NCBI RefSeq assembly: GCF_003597395.2
Contig: NC_133771.1
Span: forward strand, 133,754,312-133,818,311
DNA from: Chelonoidis abingdonii
Lineage: Eukaryota; Chordata; Testudines; Testudinidae
Length of the DNA stretch: 64,000 nt
Direction: 5' to 3'
Of this stretch, positions 1-10,802 are shown piece after piece. Each line of letters starts with the position of its first letter. Within the stretch, counting starts at the first letter, position 1. The notes below the pieces were generated by a model. That model searched no databases. It was not told the origin of the DNA and saw only the letters and a list, made by a program, of their open reading frames with translations. The translations under genes and the position numbers were made by a program.

Positions 1-1194
1 TACAGTACCTCAATCTAGTAAGGTGAACCAGAGTCTAATGTAGCTTAGATAGACTGATTTGACCGCTCTGCCCTTTCTTAAATGTTCCAAAGGAGAAATG
101 CGGCCAGTGATTGCAATACAGCATATCATCACAAATGTATCAGCTCAATAGCCACATGAGGTGAAAGGAACTTAAAAAATGGGGAGGGGAGGCTGATTTT
201 ATTCTTAGTTACCCCATGGTTTGTGAATACCTTGCAACATAGTCTACACTGAATTGTTTCCAGTTATCACATTTAAAGAAATTGGTATCTTAGCGACTAG
301 GACAGAAAGAAACTACATATTTGGCATCATGGGCCAGAATCATCTGTGGTGTGACTCCCATTAGTTCAGTTGCCTTTTGATTCTTTGAAATGAATGCCAT
401 TTTCTTAGTATGTGGAAACATTAGGTTTCTCTGATTCCCCATGTGATACTTTTCAGACCATTAATTTCATACTGTCAAGTCAATGTAGAAATTTGACTTG
501 ACCTGAGCATTTTAAGAACATTGTTAAATCTGCAATCTCAACAGACTTCAGTCCTAAACAACGTTAGAAGCATTATAGCTATACTCCCTACTCCCCCTTG
601 GCAATCAGCGAAAGAAGACACCTGGGGATTTCTGGGGAGGCAGTTCTATAGGGCTGGCTTCCTGCTCATCTCTTAAGGGCTAGATGACTCGCTTTGGAAG
701 GAAAAGGTGCTGAAACTGTAAATGTTGATATAAAGGTAAAAATGTGCATCTTTTCCCAAACACAACTCTCATTCCTCTGAGCTGGCCATGGGTGGGATTT
801 TATTTTATGTATTTATTTAGCTTTTTAAAACATGCCTCTCCAAATCTCTGTGCACATGTATAAGTTATTTTTTAAAATGCACACAATGATCACATTATAG
901 TGAGACTCCCCCACCCATCAATCCAACAGCTCCCTCCTGGACCACCTCTCTCGTTAGCCTACCTCTCAGAAAGGGTTGCACTGTGCCCTGAAAGTCAACA
1001 AATTCAGGCCCCTGTCAGAAAAGCAACAGGAGTAATCCCAGAGTTGAGGGGATTTCATTGACAATGCCTGCCCTGCCCTCCACCCTCCACCCCCGGCCTC
1101 TCACATTTAAATCTGGAGTCAGTTAGCTCAGGCACCTCAGCTCAGCTGCCATGTAATCAGCAAAGGAGAAAGGAAGGACAGCCTTGTGTTTCAT

Positions 1195-1480
1195 GCATTG
1201 TCCTAAAGCTTGAGGGATCTGGATTAAAATCCTAGCACTGCCACAGACTTTCTTGGGGAAATCATTTAATCTATTTGTGACTCTGTTCCCTTCCTGTAAA
1301 ATGGAGATAATCACATTCCCTTTCTCCTACCCTTTGTCTGTCTTGTCTATTTAGATTGGAGCATGGATTCTCTCTTCCTATGTGCTTGTACAGCACCTAG
1401 CACAATAGAGACCTGAACTGGGTTGGATCCCCTAGATGCCACCATAATGCAAATAATAATAAAAATAAAAATAGAGGTCT
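1195..1480 (+). mobile_element. MIR-type SINE with long amniote tail
   Basis: The segment contains diagnostic MIR phrases in degenerate form: a 'tggattaaaatcctag' stretch, then 'ggggaaatcatttaatct', 'ctgtaaaatggagataat', and a tail with 'gtacagcacctagcacaat' ending in a run of AATAAT-like units. MIRs are ancient tRNA-derived SINEs. The copy is diverged and edges are approximate. Confidence 0.7.
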
Positions 1481-2777
1481 CTAGCTATTAAAGATTTCAT
1501 AGACCAAAACTAACTCCTTGAACTGCACCCAGGAATAAAGTGGAAGACTTTGCCACCCACTCCCAGCAAGAAACTCCTCCTAGTAAGTGGACATCCACAT
1601 CTGCAGTAGCTGAAGTTTGCTAGCGCTCACTAGATATAGCATCCAGTAGTGTAGATTGCAGTAATCCAATCTGGAAGTAACACAGGCATGAATACCTGTG
1701 GCAACTCACGGTCCAAATTCTACAGAACAGGTTGCAAGCTAATCAAGTGTAGATGGGACAAAGATTTCTTGGCCACTGCTGATATCTGAACATCTATAGG
1801 CAACTAAGATTCCAAAAAGACCCAATGCAGATCCATGCTTCAGTCACATTTGGTCAATGTTCAGCCAGACTAGCATCTGGGGCTCAATCAAGGTGTGTGT
1901 TGTTAATTTAAAGTTATTTGTCTTGGCATCAAACCATACCAAAGATTAACTACCATAACTGTTTTCCCATCTGAAAGTACAGTGACTGTCTAAACAGAGA
2001 ATAGCCTTATTTAGATTTGTGCTGAAATACCAAAGTCCTGAAGTATAATCTGAAAGCTGGCTCCATGATGGATTTTCATAGATCCCAGAAAGTGTTTTGC
2101 AAGAATGTCACAGGTCACAAAGGTTGAGACTATCTTCATGGTAGTTCCACACAAGAAGCAACAAGAACTGCTAATATAGGGCCCCTGAGTACATAGAACA
2201 GTCCCTGGAAGCAGCAGGGCCATTCTATACTCCTGCCTGCTCAGTGTTCCCATGGACGTGTTGGTCCAATGTCCTACACCTCCTGCCTCTCTCCAGAGTC
2301 CAAGTGATTAACAAGCATTCCTGCCTCTCTCTAAGCTCCAGGAAAACATCCCTCAACCTTCCCACTTCCCAGCCCTCTCAGTTCTCCCACCTGTATTTTA
2401 AATAGTTTTCAAATAAAAGGTTAAATTGTCCCCAAACAAGTTTTGAACCTCCCAGACTTGACCAAATACTTCTAGTGTCTAGCATCACCATGCTCAGTTA
2501 AAGCCCAAGCCTTGTTCTTTCACAAACCTCCAATGGAAGGGTGAAATGCAGCCAAGGGGAAGGGCAGGAGCACAAGCCAGCCTGGATAGAAACAGCGCTG
2601 CTGAGCTTGCAGGCAGCTCCCTGCACATTTGCATAATTCCCTGCCAGTATCAGTGAGAGGTGCTAACCCAGAACTGCCACAGAAACAATCACTTCCTGTC
2701 ACAAATATGAGCCAAAAGTTCACATTAGGAAGATGGCCTATGCCTATATAATAATAGGTCCAGAACAGCAATATATA

Positions 2778-2955
2778 CACCTCTACCCCGATATAATGTG
2801 ACCTGATATAACAAGAATTCGGATATAACACAGTAAAACAGTGCTCTGGCTGCGCACTCTGGTGGATCAAAGCAAGTTTGATATAACGCGGTTTCACCTA
2901 TAATGCGGTAAGATTTTTTGGCTCCCGAGGACAGCGTTATATAGGGGTAGAGGTG
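2778..2955. mobile_element. 178-bp MITE with TA target duplication (Tc1/mariner or pogo-like)
   Basis: The terminal inverted repeats begin CACCTCTACCCC at the left and end GGGGTAGAGGTG at the right, each followed inward by a GATATAA/TTATAT motif. TA dinucleotides flank both ends (2776-2777 and 2956-2957), as in the Tc1/mariner/pogo superfamily. It has no coding capacity. Further internal GATATAA units sit near 2812, 2822 and 2878. Confidence 0.75.
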
Positions 2956-4329
2956 TACCTTACACTGGAAGAGGCATATACAGGCTTAGCCTGATTAGCA
3001 GTCCAGTGTTCCCTTTCATGTCTTTACTCAACATCAGATCATTAGGATGATTTGAAATACAGAATGTCGCACGTTCCCATCAATATGTTGCAGTGTATTA
3101 AGAAACGTAGTACAGTGTGATATGTGTTAAACTTGTTAGCCAAGTGAGCAGTACATCACCAATGGCTTTTCTACTGTGGTAATTGAGCTACATGGGCAGC
3201 GCCATGAAGCTGCAAACTGCAACCATGTGTGTGGCATGTCTCATGTTGCTCACATGCATGCCACAAAAATGATGCGACTCCAGCTCACATATTTGAATGA
3301 GGAATTTCCATTCCATTGTGTTCAATTTAGTGTTGTAAAAAAAAGAAAAGAACATTATTAATTGGTCTATTGACCTGCCTTCTTCCGGAGATGGTGAAAA
3401 AAACAAAACTGTGTGAGATACCTGATTTGTAGCTCTTGTGTTTGGACCCCAGACATAGCTGACGGATATGGTTTGGGGGGAAGAGGGAACACCTGTAGCA
3501 AAACAACTCCCTAGTTGACCATACAACTGCAGATGCTGATGTAAGCAAGGTATTCCAGCTAAGGTTAGTATCAGCAGGCAGTACTGTCATAATTTTCCTT
3601 CTACTTTCTCTTTACAGTATGGTTCCATGGGTTTTGGCTTGATACAATCTACTTTTGCTGACACTATTTCCCTTCTTGGTAATCTTCCAACACAAACAGA
3701 GGCAATCTGGAGATCTGCTCTGTATTGGCACAGCAGATCATGCCATTATATCCTCATCTAGGTGAAGAGGGTTCTGTCAGTCTTTTAATTACATCAGTTA
3801 CTCTAGATTTCAAAGCTCTGCCTTGTGGATCAGACGGTTTAATGTGGTCCTTCGTGTCTACATGGGCTTGATATTTACAAAGCTCACTCTTTGCCGGGGA
3901 TGAGGGAAGTGATGCCTGAACTTTGGCATCCTGGATGCCAGCCTTCTGCTTTACTCTGAATGCACCATGGCATAAACCAAAACAAGATTTACACTTTCCA
4001 ATACCTGTCCCTTCACCCACACACATCCTGCCACTAACAACGGAGCCCTGGATAAAACTGATCACACGTTTTGATTTGCTCTCTACTCAGAATGGAAACA
4101 TTAGCAATGAGATGTTTCCCCTCCTACTCCCTCTTCCTTTTTGCCATTGAGCAATGGTGGGAAGTGTAGATATGACTTATGTAGAGTTCTCACTTAACCT
4201 GAGCAAAGGAACCTGCTTAAATGAAATGTGCCAAAACCATAGAAGGGTATGCTTGATGCCTATGCTGCCTAGAGTAAGACTCTCAACTATCAAGCCTACA
4301 AATGTTTAAAACACCCACCAGTACAGTAT

Positions 4330-4555
4330 CTAAAAGCTAGATCCACAAATGGACTTAGGTACCTAGCTGCCACTTTTGGCACCACTGAGGTCCTTTAAAA
4401 ACCCTGCTCAGCTGCCACCTAGCTCTGTAGATTGCCAAAGCCCCATGGCATCTAAATTTTCACCATTACAATTCCCTTGGGGGCTGCTCCTTATTCCCTT
4501 TGTTGTTTGCTTTGGCAATGAAACCATTTGCAACAATGATGAAGAAACAGCCCCT
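4330..4555 (+). repeat. Left part of a foldback repeat, interrupted by the L1-type LINE
   Basis: The text from 'ccacaaatggacttaggtac' through 'ctcagctgccacctagctctgtag' matches, with divergence, the left end of the roughly 1-kb foldback repeat at 18740-19735. The match resumes on the other side of the LINE at about 6370-6665, so the LINE inserted into a pre-existing copy. Confidence 0.6.
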
Positions 4556-6365
4556 TGGTAAAGGACATTAAAATGCATTCTGAATTAGAACACAAGATAG
4601 CTTTGTATGCTGATGAAGCCTTGTTGTATTTGCAGGATCCAGAAGCCTCATTAAAATTTAAAGAACAATTGACTCCAGAATTTGGGCAGGTATCAGGCTT
4701 CAGAATAATCTACAATCAATCTGAAATTTTAGGAATTAATATTCTCCAGAGGGTCAAAACAAACTGTTGTCAGCTACATAAATTTAAACAGGCAAAGGAA
4801 CTGTTAAAATATTTAGGAATAAATATTCTGGAGAAACATAAAAATCTTTTTAAGGCAAATTATCCTCCCTGTGGAATACAGAAATAAAAGACTTGGAGGA
4901 ATGGAACAAATATGAAATCTCTTACCTAAACAGGTAAAAAATAACATCCTCATAAAGTTACTATTTTTGTTTCAGTGCTTCCCTACTGGTATCCCTGACG
5001 TGACATTAAAAACATGGCCGGATACACTATTAAAATGTATATGGAAATGGAAAACCCAAAGGGTGAGTGCTATAGTTCTGTGTAAGCTTACAAAGTGGAG
5101 TGGACTGGCGTTCCTCAATTTGGTTTATTATCATTATGGATTGAAATTAAAAGATGTGATTGATTGGGTTAACGATAGACCATTGAAACACAGGGTAAAA
5201 CTTAAACAAGCTGGCAGACAAATATAGCTATTCATAGTAATTGTTGGGTTAAAAAGAAATATCGCCCGTTCATCCAAACCACCACAACTTTGGACGATTT
5301 TTTTAAATTCCTGTTGCTGAGGTCCTCTCCCTTAACTACTTTCATTAATAATCAGGAATTTATCCTTAGGAAATTTCAAAGTGGCTATTTGTTGTGGGTA
5401 ACAACTGAGATTACTCAATTTGGATGGCTGTTTCAGGGTACTGATTTGAATGATACCAACAGATGTGATGTAAATAATATAAACAGTTGGTATTTTCATT
5501 ATTTACAAACCAAATATTTTATTGTAAATCTGGACACAATACAACTCTATCTAGTCTTTCAACCATATTTGAGGAGTTGATGCAGAAGCAAGTTGGAAAA
5601 AAAGCTTTAATTTCTAAGATACATACAATTCTGATTGAAAAAGATGTTGATGAGAAAAAAACTCAGAGGAAAGATGGGAGAGAGATTTGGACAAAGAAAT
5701 TGATCTGGATGAGCAGGTCTCTGTATGAGAAAGGGGATATATATCTTCAATTTGTGTGGTTCATAAAGAACATTTTAATAAATTATTGTATAAATGGCAT
5801 TTTGACTCCAGTTAGGAACCATCAGATTTTTGCTGCTAGGGAGACGCTCTGTTAGAGGGGTTGTGGGGAGTCGGGAACATACTTGTACACATGGTGGTTA
5901 TGTCCAGGAATTGGAGAGTTTAGGGAGGAAATTAAAAAGATTAATCTTATGACAAAATGCTGTCTTCCTAGAAATACCCTGGGCTTCTTACTTAATGCTC
6001 CAATACAGGATCTCTTTTATAAACAGAATGACAAATTAATTTCATTTTTTTATTGTTAGCATGAAGACTTTGAATTGTACATTATTGGAAAAATTTGACT
6101 TCTCCTGTGGAATGAATCAAATATGGAGTGTCTTTGCAGTAGAAAAGTTTCATGCCAAATTCATACACACGAGAAGTGCCAAAAGAGGATAGGTATTTAG
6201 ACATTTGGTCACCTTTGTTAGAGTACTCAGTGGACGAGGTATCCCCAGCCAGGAAGCCAAAATCCTTAGCCAGGTTCTTTGAATATTAACCTAATCCTTA
6301 ATAAGTAATGTATGATGTACTGTTAACATTTTTTCATAAGTTTGCCTTAATAAAATGTTTTAAAA
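4556..6365 (+). mobile_element. L1-type LINE, 3' half of ORF2 with 3' end, decayed
   Basis: The translated remains follow the order of the L1 ORF2 C-terminal half. 4555-4887 gives the reverse-transcriptase palm motif region ALYADEALLYLQDPEAS, in which the catalytic YADD is changed to YADE, followed by EFGQVSGFRI. 4967-5227 gives a later section (CIWKWKTQR...WSGLAFLNLVYYHYG) typical of the region after the RT domain. 5290-5580 and 5487-5855 cover the C-terminal segment in overlapping frames. Several frameshifts and stops separate these pieces. A polyadenylation signal-like AATAAAATG at about 6350 marks the 3' end. It cannot make active protein. It is 5' truncated and lies within an older foldback repeat. 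Confidence 0.8.
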
Positions 6366-6369
6366 ATTC

Positions 6370-6665
6370 CTGAGATGCATGCAAGGTCAATCAGCTAGGC
6401 ATCCTAGGAACATACCTAACCCCACACAAAGTGGCTACAGGAAGAGTTGGTGCCCACTTCATAACTTTTAGCCTAGTGGTTAGAGCACTCACCCAGCATG
6501 TGGGTTCAATTCCCACCTCTGCCTGATATAGAATAGGGATTTGAACTTGGGTATCTCCCCTCTCAACACAATGCTTTAAACACTAGGTATTCTAAGGCAG
6601 GACTTTCTCAGCCTCTTTTGATAGAACTCTTCCACCACATATAAATAACTAAATATTCATTGGTG
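6370..6665 (+). repeat. Right part of the interrupted foldback repeat, with tRNA-promoter-like boxes
   Basis: TAGTGGTTAGAGCACTC (6474-6490) resembles a pol III box A, and GGTTCAATTCCC (6503-6514) a box B, at tRNA spacing. The following 'ctttctcagcctcttttgat' and 'ataactaaatattcatt' match the middle of the copy at 18740-19735. I do not call a functional tRNA: no cloverleaf is closed by an acceptor stem. Confidence 0.6.
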
Positions 6666-6869
6666 TGAGGGGACACTCCTAAGTAACAGAGTTATACCGA
6701 CATAAGAGCAGGACAGAGTCTAAGTGCCCTACTGACTGGACTAAAATGTTATTCACACCCACTCTACAGCCCAATACATACTTTTTTTTTTAATCATAAC
6801 CTACAAGGATTCAGTCACAAAGCCCCTTTCAATGATATCACTAATAGATTTGGCACCTAACAATTTCAC

Positions 6870-6940
6870 TTTTTTAAAGCTTGTCTAAGGTCACACAGTG
6901 AGCCGGTCAAATAGTCAGGATTAGAACCCTGACACGTGAC
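6870..6940. repeat. MIR-like fragment
   Basis: The phrase 'ctaaggtcacacagtgag', followed by 'caggattagaaccctg', is typical of the MIR core. It is short and diverged. Confidence 0.5.
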
Positions 6941-6944
6941 TGCT

Positions 6945-7490
6945 CAGCTGTGTCTGTACTACAGCAGCACCATTGGTGAAGATGCTCTAAGCCAGGAATC
7001 GGCAACCTTTGGCACGTGGCCCATCAGGGAACTCCGCTGGCAGGCCAGGACGGTTTGTTTACCTGCAGCGTCTGCAGGTCCAGCTGATCACAGCTCCCAC
7101 TGGCTGCGGTTCGCTGCTCCAGGCCAATGGGGGCTGCAGGAAGGGCGGCCAGCGCATCCCTTGGCCCATGCCACTTCCCGCAGCCCCCATTGTCCTGGAA
7201 CAGCGAACTGCGGCCAGTGGGAGCTCCAATCAGCCAAACCTGCAGACTCTGCAGGTAAACAAACCGTCCCAGCCCACCAGTGGATTTCCCTGAGAGGCCA
7301 AGTGCCACAGGTGGCCGATACCTGAGCTAAGCTGATGAGAGAGAGCTCTCCTGTCAGTTTAACAACTCCTGCCTCCAGAAGAGGTGGTAGCTATGTCGGC
7401 AGGAGAACATAGCACTGTCCACACTGGTGCTTAGGTCAGCATAATTTATGCCAACCAGAGGTATGAAATAATTTGTAATGTAGACATTTC
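6945..7490. mobile_element. PIF/Harbinger-like MITE, interrupted by a hAT element
   Basis: The left end holds 'gctgtgtctgtactaca' and the right end 'gtaatgtagaca', resembling the TCTACAC-type termini of other MITEs in this window. The interior is interrupted by the hAT element 6993-7324. Boundaries are approximate. Confidence 0.45.
6993..7324. mobile_element. 332-bp non-autonomous hAT element
   Basis: It begins CAGGAATCGGCAACC and ends GGTGGCCGATACCTG, imperfect inverted termini of the hAT CAGGGGT-type. Flanking octamers CTCTAAGC (6985-6992) and AGCTAAGC (7325-7332) are an imperfect 8-bp target duplication. The GC-rich interior is itself palindromic: TTTGTTTACCTGCAG near the left mirrors CTGCAGGTAAACAAA near the right. 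It is non-coding; the reading frames seen on both strands follow from this symmetry. Confidence 0.85.
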
Positions 7491-8499
7491 CCTTGCTCTA
7501 ATCATTTGAAAACATTCCTTCATGGAAGTGCATGGATATTTTCACATATATTAAATTTTCTTTCCAACTTTCAGTAACTTTCTCCTTGGTAATTTGCTTT
7601 TCCCCAACCCACACAAAGAACCAAAATTCTAAATCTGAACAGCAGGGATAAAAAAAATCAGATTATCTGGTGGAAGCAATATTTTGATTATGTCTATTCA
7701 GCAATATTTTAATTGTTTACAACAATCTGCATTGTTTGTCACTCCCAGAAAATGTTCATAAGTAGCTTGTCAACAATTCCAAACCTTCCAGAGACATGTT
7801 CTACCTCTGCCCCAATTCACACTGGCTTCAATGGGAGCTATGCCATGGTTTGAGGTTAATATATGGATGTTGGGCTTCTTCATTTTTAGATTCAATTGAA
7901 CAATGACAGTTGAAAAAATACACTTACTTGTCTGGCTCCTCTGACATCCTTTGTTACGCAGAACATCCTCTATTGAAGTATCAAAAATTAAATGAATATT
8001 TTGAATTAGACCCTGTAATCAAAGTAAACAACTTTCAGATCAATTCAGCGTTAAATTTATATCATTGAGGTTTTTGTATGTATTCTCCTCCACCTATCGA
8101 CCTCCCCAGTTTATTGGTTGGATTTAATCACAGGTAAATAGTCAAAAGTAATGTAGGATACAAGCCATGAGAAATACATACTAAAAGTTAATTTTGATAA
8201 CTTGGCTACATTAATATTTATTATACTAATGAAATGCAAAAGCAAGGTTTTTTTTCAGAATGAGTCATGATAAAGTAATATTTGATTAGCTGTTTTCATG
8301 CTGCTGTCTTGTTGTGAGTTCAAATCTCTATTTCCATACAATTCAATTAGAGATCAAATTATCAGAGCAGAGGCTATGTAGCACAGTAGGTTGCAAGGCA
8401 CTGGCTTTTCAACTCCAGAGAAAATATTTCATGTTTGATTTCAGGCATAAAGAATTGGGTGGCTCAACCTAGCCCCTGAAGAACTTTGTACAAATCACT

Positions 8500-8900
8500 A
8501 GAGCAGGACAGGAGCTGGATTTTTCATTTTGCAGGAAAATCCACAATTTCAGAATGTTTTCCATTCTGAAATGGAACAAAATCAAAAAAATTGGAATTTT
8601 CCTTGAAATAAAATCCCGCCCCCTACACACAAATAAATCTTGGGTCAATCAAAACGTTTCATTCCAATTTTGACTTTTAAAATTTTATTTTATATAAAAT
8701 AAATTTTTAAAAATTGAAACAAAGTCACTTAAAACTAGAAAATCAAAATGTCCTGTTCTGAAAAGTTTGAATGGAATGTTTCAACCTTGTCTAAATGTTT
8801 TTTAAATTTTTTCTTTTGAAATTAAATTTCATTAAAATTGACAAATTACCATGAAATATTTCACCTTCGCTGATCTGGTGTTTTCTCACAGAAAATGTTC
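8500..8900. repeat. AT-rich interspersed repeat with GAAAATTTTC-like symmetry
   Basis: The region contains repeated short inverted motifs (TTTCCATTCTGAAATGGAA, AAAATTTT runs) and ends in 'cctctaaaattcaccgc'. Similar AT-rich text is found near 31950-32090, 42170-42425 and 47030-47290, suggesting an old dispersed family. No coding is seen. Confidence 0.4.
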
Positions 8901-9277
8901 TCTTGCAAAATTTTTGACCACCTCTAAAATTCACCGCAAAATATGGGATTCTGCTATGGGAAGCCTCGCAAATGGGAAAAAAGGCTGTTGAATGTTAACA
9001 TGTTGCATGGGGAAACCTTTACAGAGATGGAGTGCATTTTGCATGGCTCTTGACTGTGCTGTATCAGTCCTTCACTTTCATGAGGGCTAAGATTCATATA
9101 ATTCACTCCAAGCAAACAACTAAAAGATGTATTGGAGCACATTCTGTTCTTTTATCCATGCTTCCCCCTTGACTTTGGAGTACATGTGAAAGTACAGTTG
9201 GGCCCATTGTCTCCTAACATTAAATGTAGCTAAATTCTTTACCTCATCACAGACCCTAACGCTTTCACGTTACCTAC

Positions 9278-9834
9278 CCTGAAATGGTTCTCTCGAATGG
9301 ACCCCTTTGTCACATACATTCTACTGTTCTCTTCTTTCAGCTGCTCATAGAAAGGCTCCTCCAGGATGAAGCTGTCAATAAGGTCACAACCAACATAGAG
9401 GCTGTAGGTCTCCCCTGTCACTTGCACTGTGAGGTTCTTCCATTGTGAGTCTGCTAAGTCCACATCTTCCAAGGAAATCACATTCTGGGAGCCATCTGCC
9501 CAATAGATAAGGTCCAGGGTATTGGCTCGGCCATTGGAAATAATCTCAAACTGTCTTTGAGAGATGCCAGGGCCCTCTAAAGCAATGATAGTACCTCTGG
9601 ATTCCCTGTCCTGCCTTAGGGTGGCTGAAAGAATAAAGCCCTCATTTTTCCGGATGAGTTTGAGAATCTGTTTGAATTTCTCTGGATTAAACGGAGGTAT
9701 ATGGTCAAATCGGATGAAACGATATGCCGGGACGGTGGGATTTGGACCCCGAAATAATTTTGCTCCAATTGTCTTTCGGTTTATGTTACTGATTTGAAAT
9801 AAGTCAAACGTAGTCTCATCTTCCTTGTTATCAT
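9278..9834 (-). CDS. THBS2: Thrombospondin-2, coding exon 3 (heparin-binding N-terminal domain), partial gene
   Basis: This exon encodes the laminin-G-like thrombospondin N-terminal (TSPN) domain of a secreted trimeric matricellular glycoprotein that binds heparan sulfate and limits angiogenesis and matrix turnover (family knowledge). The minus-strand frame gives residues 24-209 of the predicted protein. I recognise THBS2 rather than THBS1 from stretches such as FDLFQISNINRKTIGAKLF (33-51) and LADSQWKNLTVQV (150-162). Basic residues R43, K44, K49 and R52 fit the heparin-binding surface. Cys173 is a likely disulfide cysteine whose partner would lie in exon 4. N157-L-T159 is a possible N-glycosylation site. 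The acceptor is a pyrimidine-rich stretch ending TTTTGCAG before 9834; the donor is CAGG then GTAGGT at 9277. The split Asp24 codon joins exon 2 in phase 1, and the 627 coding bases end on a codon. In genomic DNA the frame reads on past the donor into intron, so the open reading frame is longer than the exon at both ends. Remaining exons are beyond the left edge. Confidence 0.95.
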
Positions 9835-10727
9835 CTGCAAAAGTCAATGGCATGTAGCAATGTGAATACAAAAATGGGCATAAGGGAAAATAAGTATGCA
9901 TAGTACACCTCATAATTCTAATGATTTGTTACCTGTTTGGCACAATAAACCCATTACTTCCATCTGCTTGGAAGATAGAAGCACATGTGCTATATTTGGC
10001 ATGGCACAATAAACAGCATTTCCATCTACTTAGAACTTTCTTCTATTTGGCAACTTTATATGTAAAAAAAAAATCCTTAGTGAAAGTGAACAAAATTCCA
10101 TATACATAACCATGCTTATTTTTACAAGGACAGGATTTCAAGCTACTTACTCTAACTCTCAGCGAAGAAGAATCAAATTATGAACACCGCGTTACAAGAG
10201 GTTAACTCTCAAGAAGAGGGTAGAGTTACACCAGATATGAATTTGGTCCAGGAGGCCACATGGAAATGAATATCTGGCATTGTGCCCTTTTATACCCAGC
10301 CTGAATTTGATCCATAGAGATTTTCTTCTCTCTAAATTTCTGACAAAGCAGCTCCCATCCACCCAGTCCATTTAAGTCTCATTTTACATACACATTACAG
10401 AAGGGAAACATTTAGCAATTAAGAATAGGTAAATTTAGGTCAATGTTCAGTAGGAGAAAACTACTTTAAAATATTTATTTCTTTTGTCAGTAATAGGTAA
10501 ATGTTATCATTCAAATGTGCCAGTAGTAATAAGACTTATCTTAAAGTTTTTGTCTTACTTTGTTTTTTTTAATCAGGTTTTCCTTAGATTATGCTATCAC
10601 TGTATTGTCTCCAGTGGTTTAGCTATCTCATTTTTAAAAGTCAACATTTAGCTTTGCAAAATACTGTAATTTCTGCTTGCTTTCAAATGCCTCAAGCTTC
10701 AGGAAGTTAAGAAGTTTCAGGACTTAC
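9835..10727 (-). other. THBS2 intron 2, with a short degenerate direct duplication
   Basis: The intron joins exon 2 to exon 3 in phase 1. Between about 9947 and 10031 two degenerate copies of a segment beginning TTTGGCA and containing GCACAATAAAC plus a CATCT.CTT.GAA motif lie head to tail. I take this as a local duplication rather than a mobile element. Nothing else is recognised. Confidence 0.7.
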
Positions 10728-10802
10728 CCTGAGCATTTGAAGAAGCCCACAAAGTTAGCAAGACAATTAGCCACAACAGCCTGCTCTTCTGTAGCATAAC
10801 TC
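10728..10802 (-). CDS. THBS2: Thrombospondin-2, exon 2: start codon and signal peptide
   Basis: This short exon holds 5 bases of 5' UTR (10802-10798), the ATG at 10797-10795, and 23 codons plus one base. It encodes MLQKSRLLWLIVLLTLWASS followed by NAQ: a basic n-region, a leucine-rich hydrophobic core and small residues before the cut, which is a classic secretory signal peptide. The acceptor reads TTTATTCATAG and the donor CAGG then GTAAG (10727-10723). Joining base G of 10728 to AT of exon 3 makes Asp24, so the reading frame continues exactly into the TSPN domain. This ATG is chosen because it is the only one giving a signal peptide in the correct splice phase. The exon is too short for a simple ORF scan. 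The signal sequence differs from the mammalian one as I remember it, which is usual for such peptides. Confidence 0.9.

Larger units (their letters stand above)
1..9277 (-). other. THBS2 intron 3 (5' part, runs off the left edge)
   Basis: The intron starts at the exon 3 donor (GTAGGT, 9277-9272) and extends past the left edge. I searched by eye for exon 4, which in this family encodes the rest of the TSPN domain and the coiled coil, and did not find it, so the intron is at least 9.2 kb here. It contains the repeats listed separately. No repeat was recognised in 1-1190, 1500-2775, 2960-4330 or 7500-8500; several of these hold polypyrimidine or AT-rich stretches only. Confidence 0.75.

Noticed and set aside
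2395..2420. Possible THBS2 exon 4 remnant, a Phe-Glu-Asn stretch on minus
   Set aside because: The flanking codons do not match the family and no splice acceptor in phase was found.
3188..3590. Overlapping minus-strand open frames of 112 and 87 codons
   Set aside because: No domain, no splice-site context and low-complexity composition; inside THBS2 intron 3.
6474..6514. Possible tRNA gene
   Set aside because: Box A- and box B-like motifs are present but no acceptor stem or cloverleaf closes, and the sequence is part of a dispersed repeat.
7009..7308. Two similar 94-residue frames, one on each strand
   Set aside because: They are the two faces of the palindromic hAT element 6993-7324, not genes.
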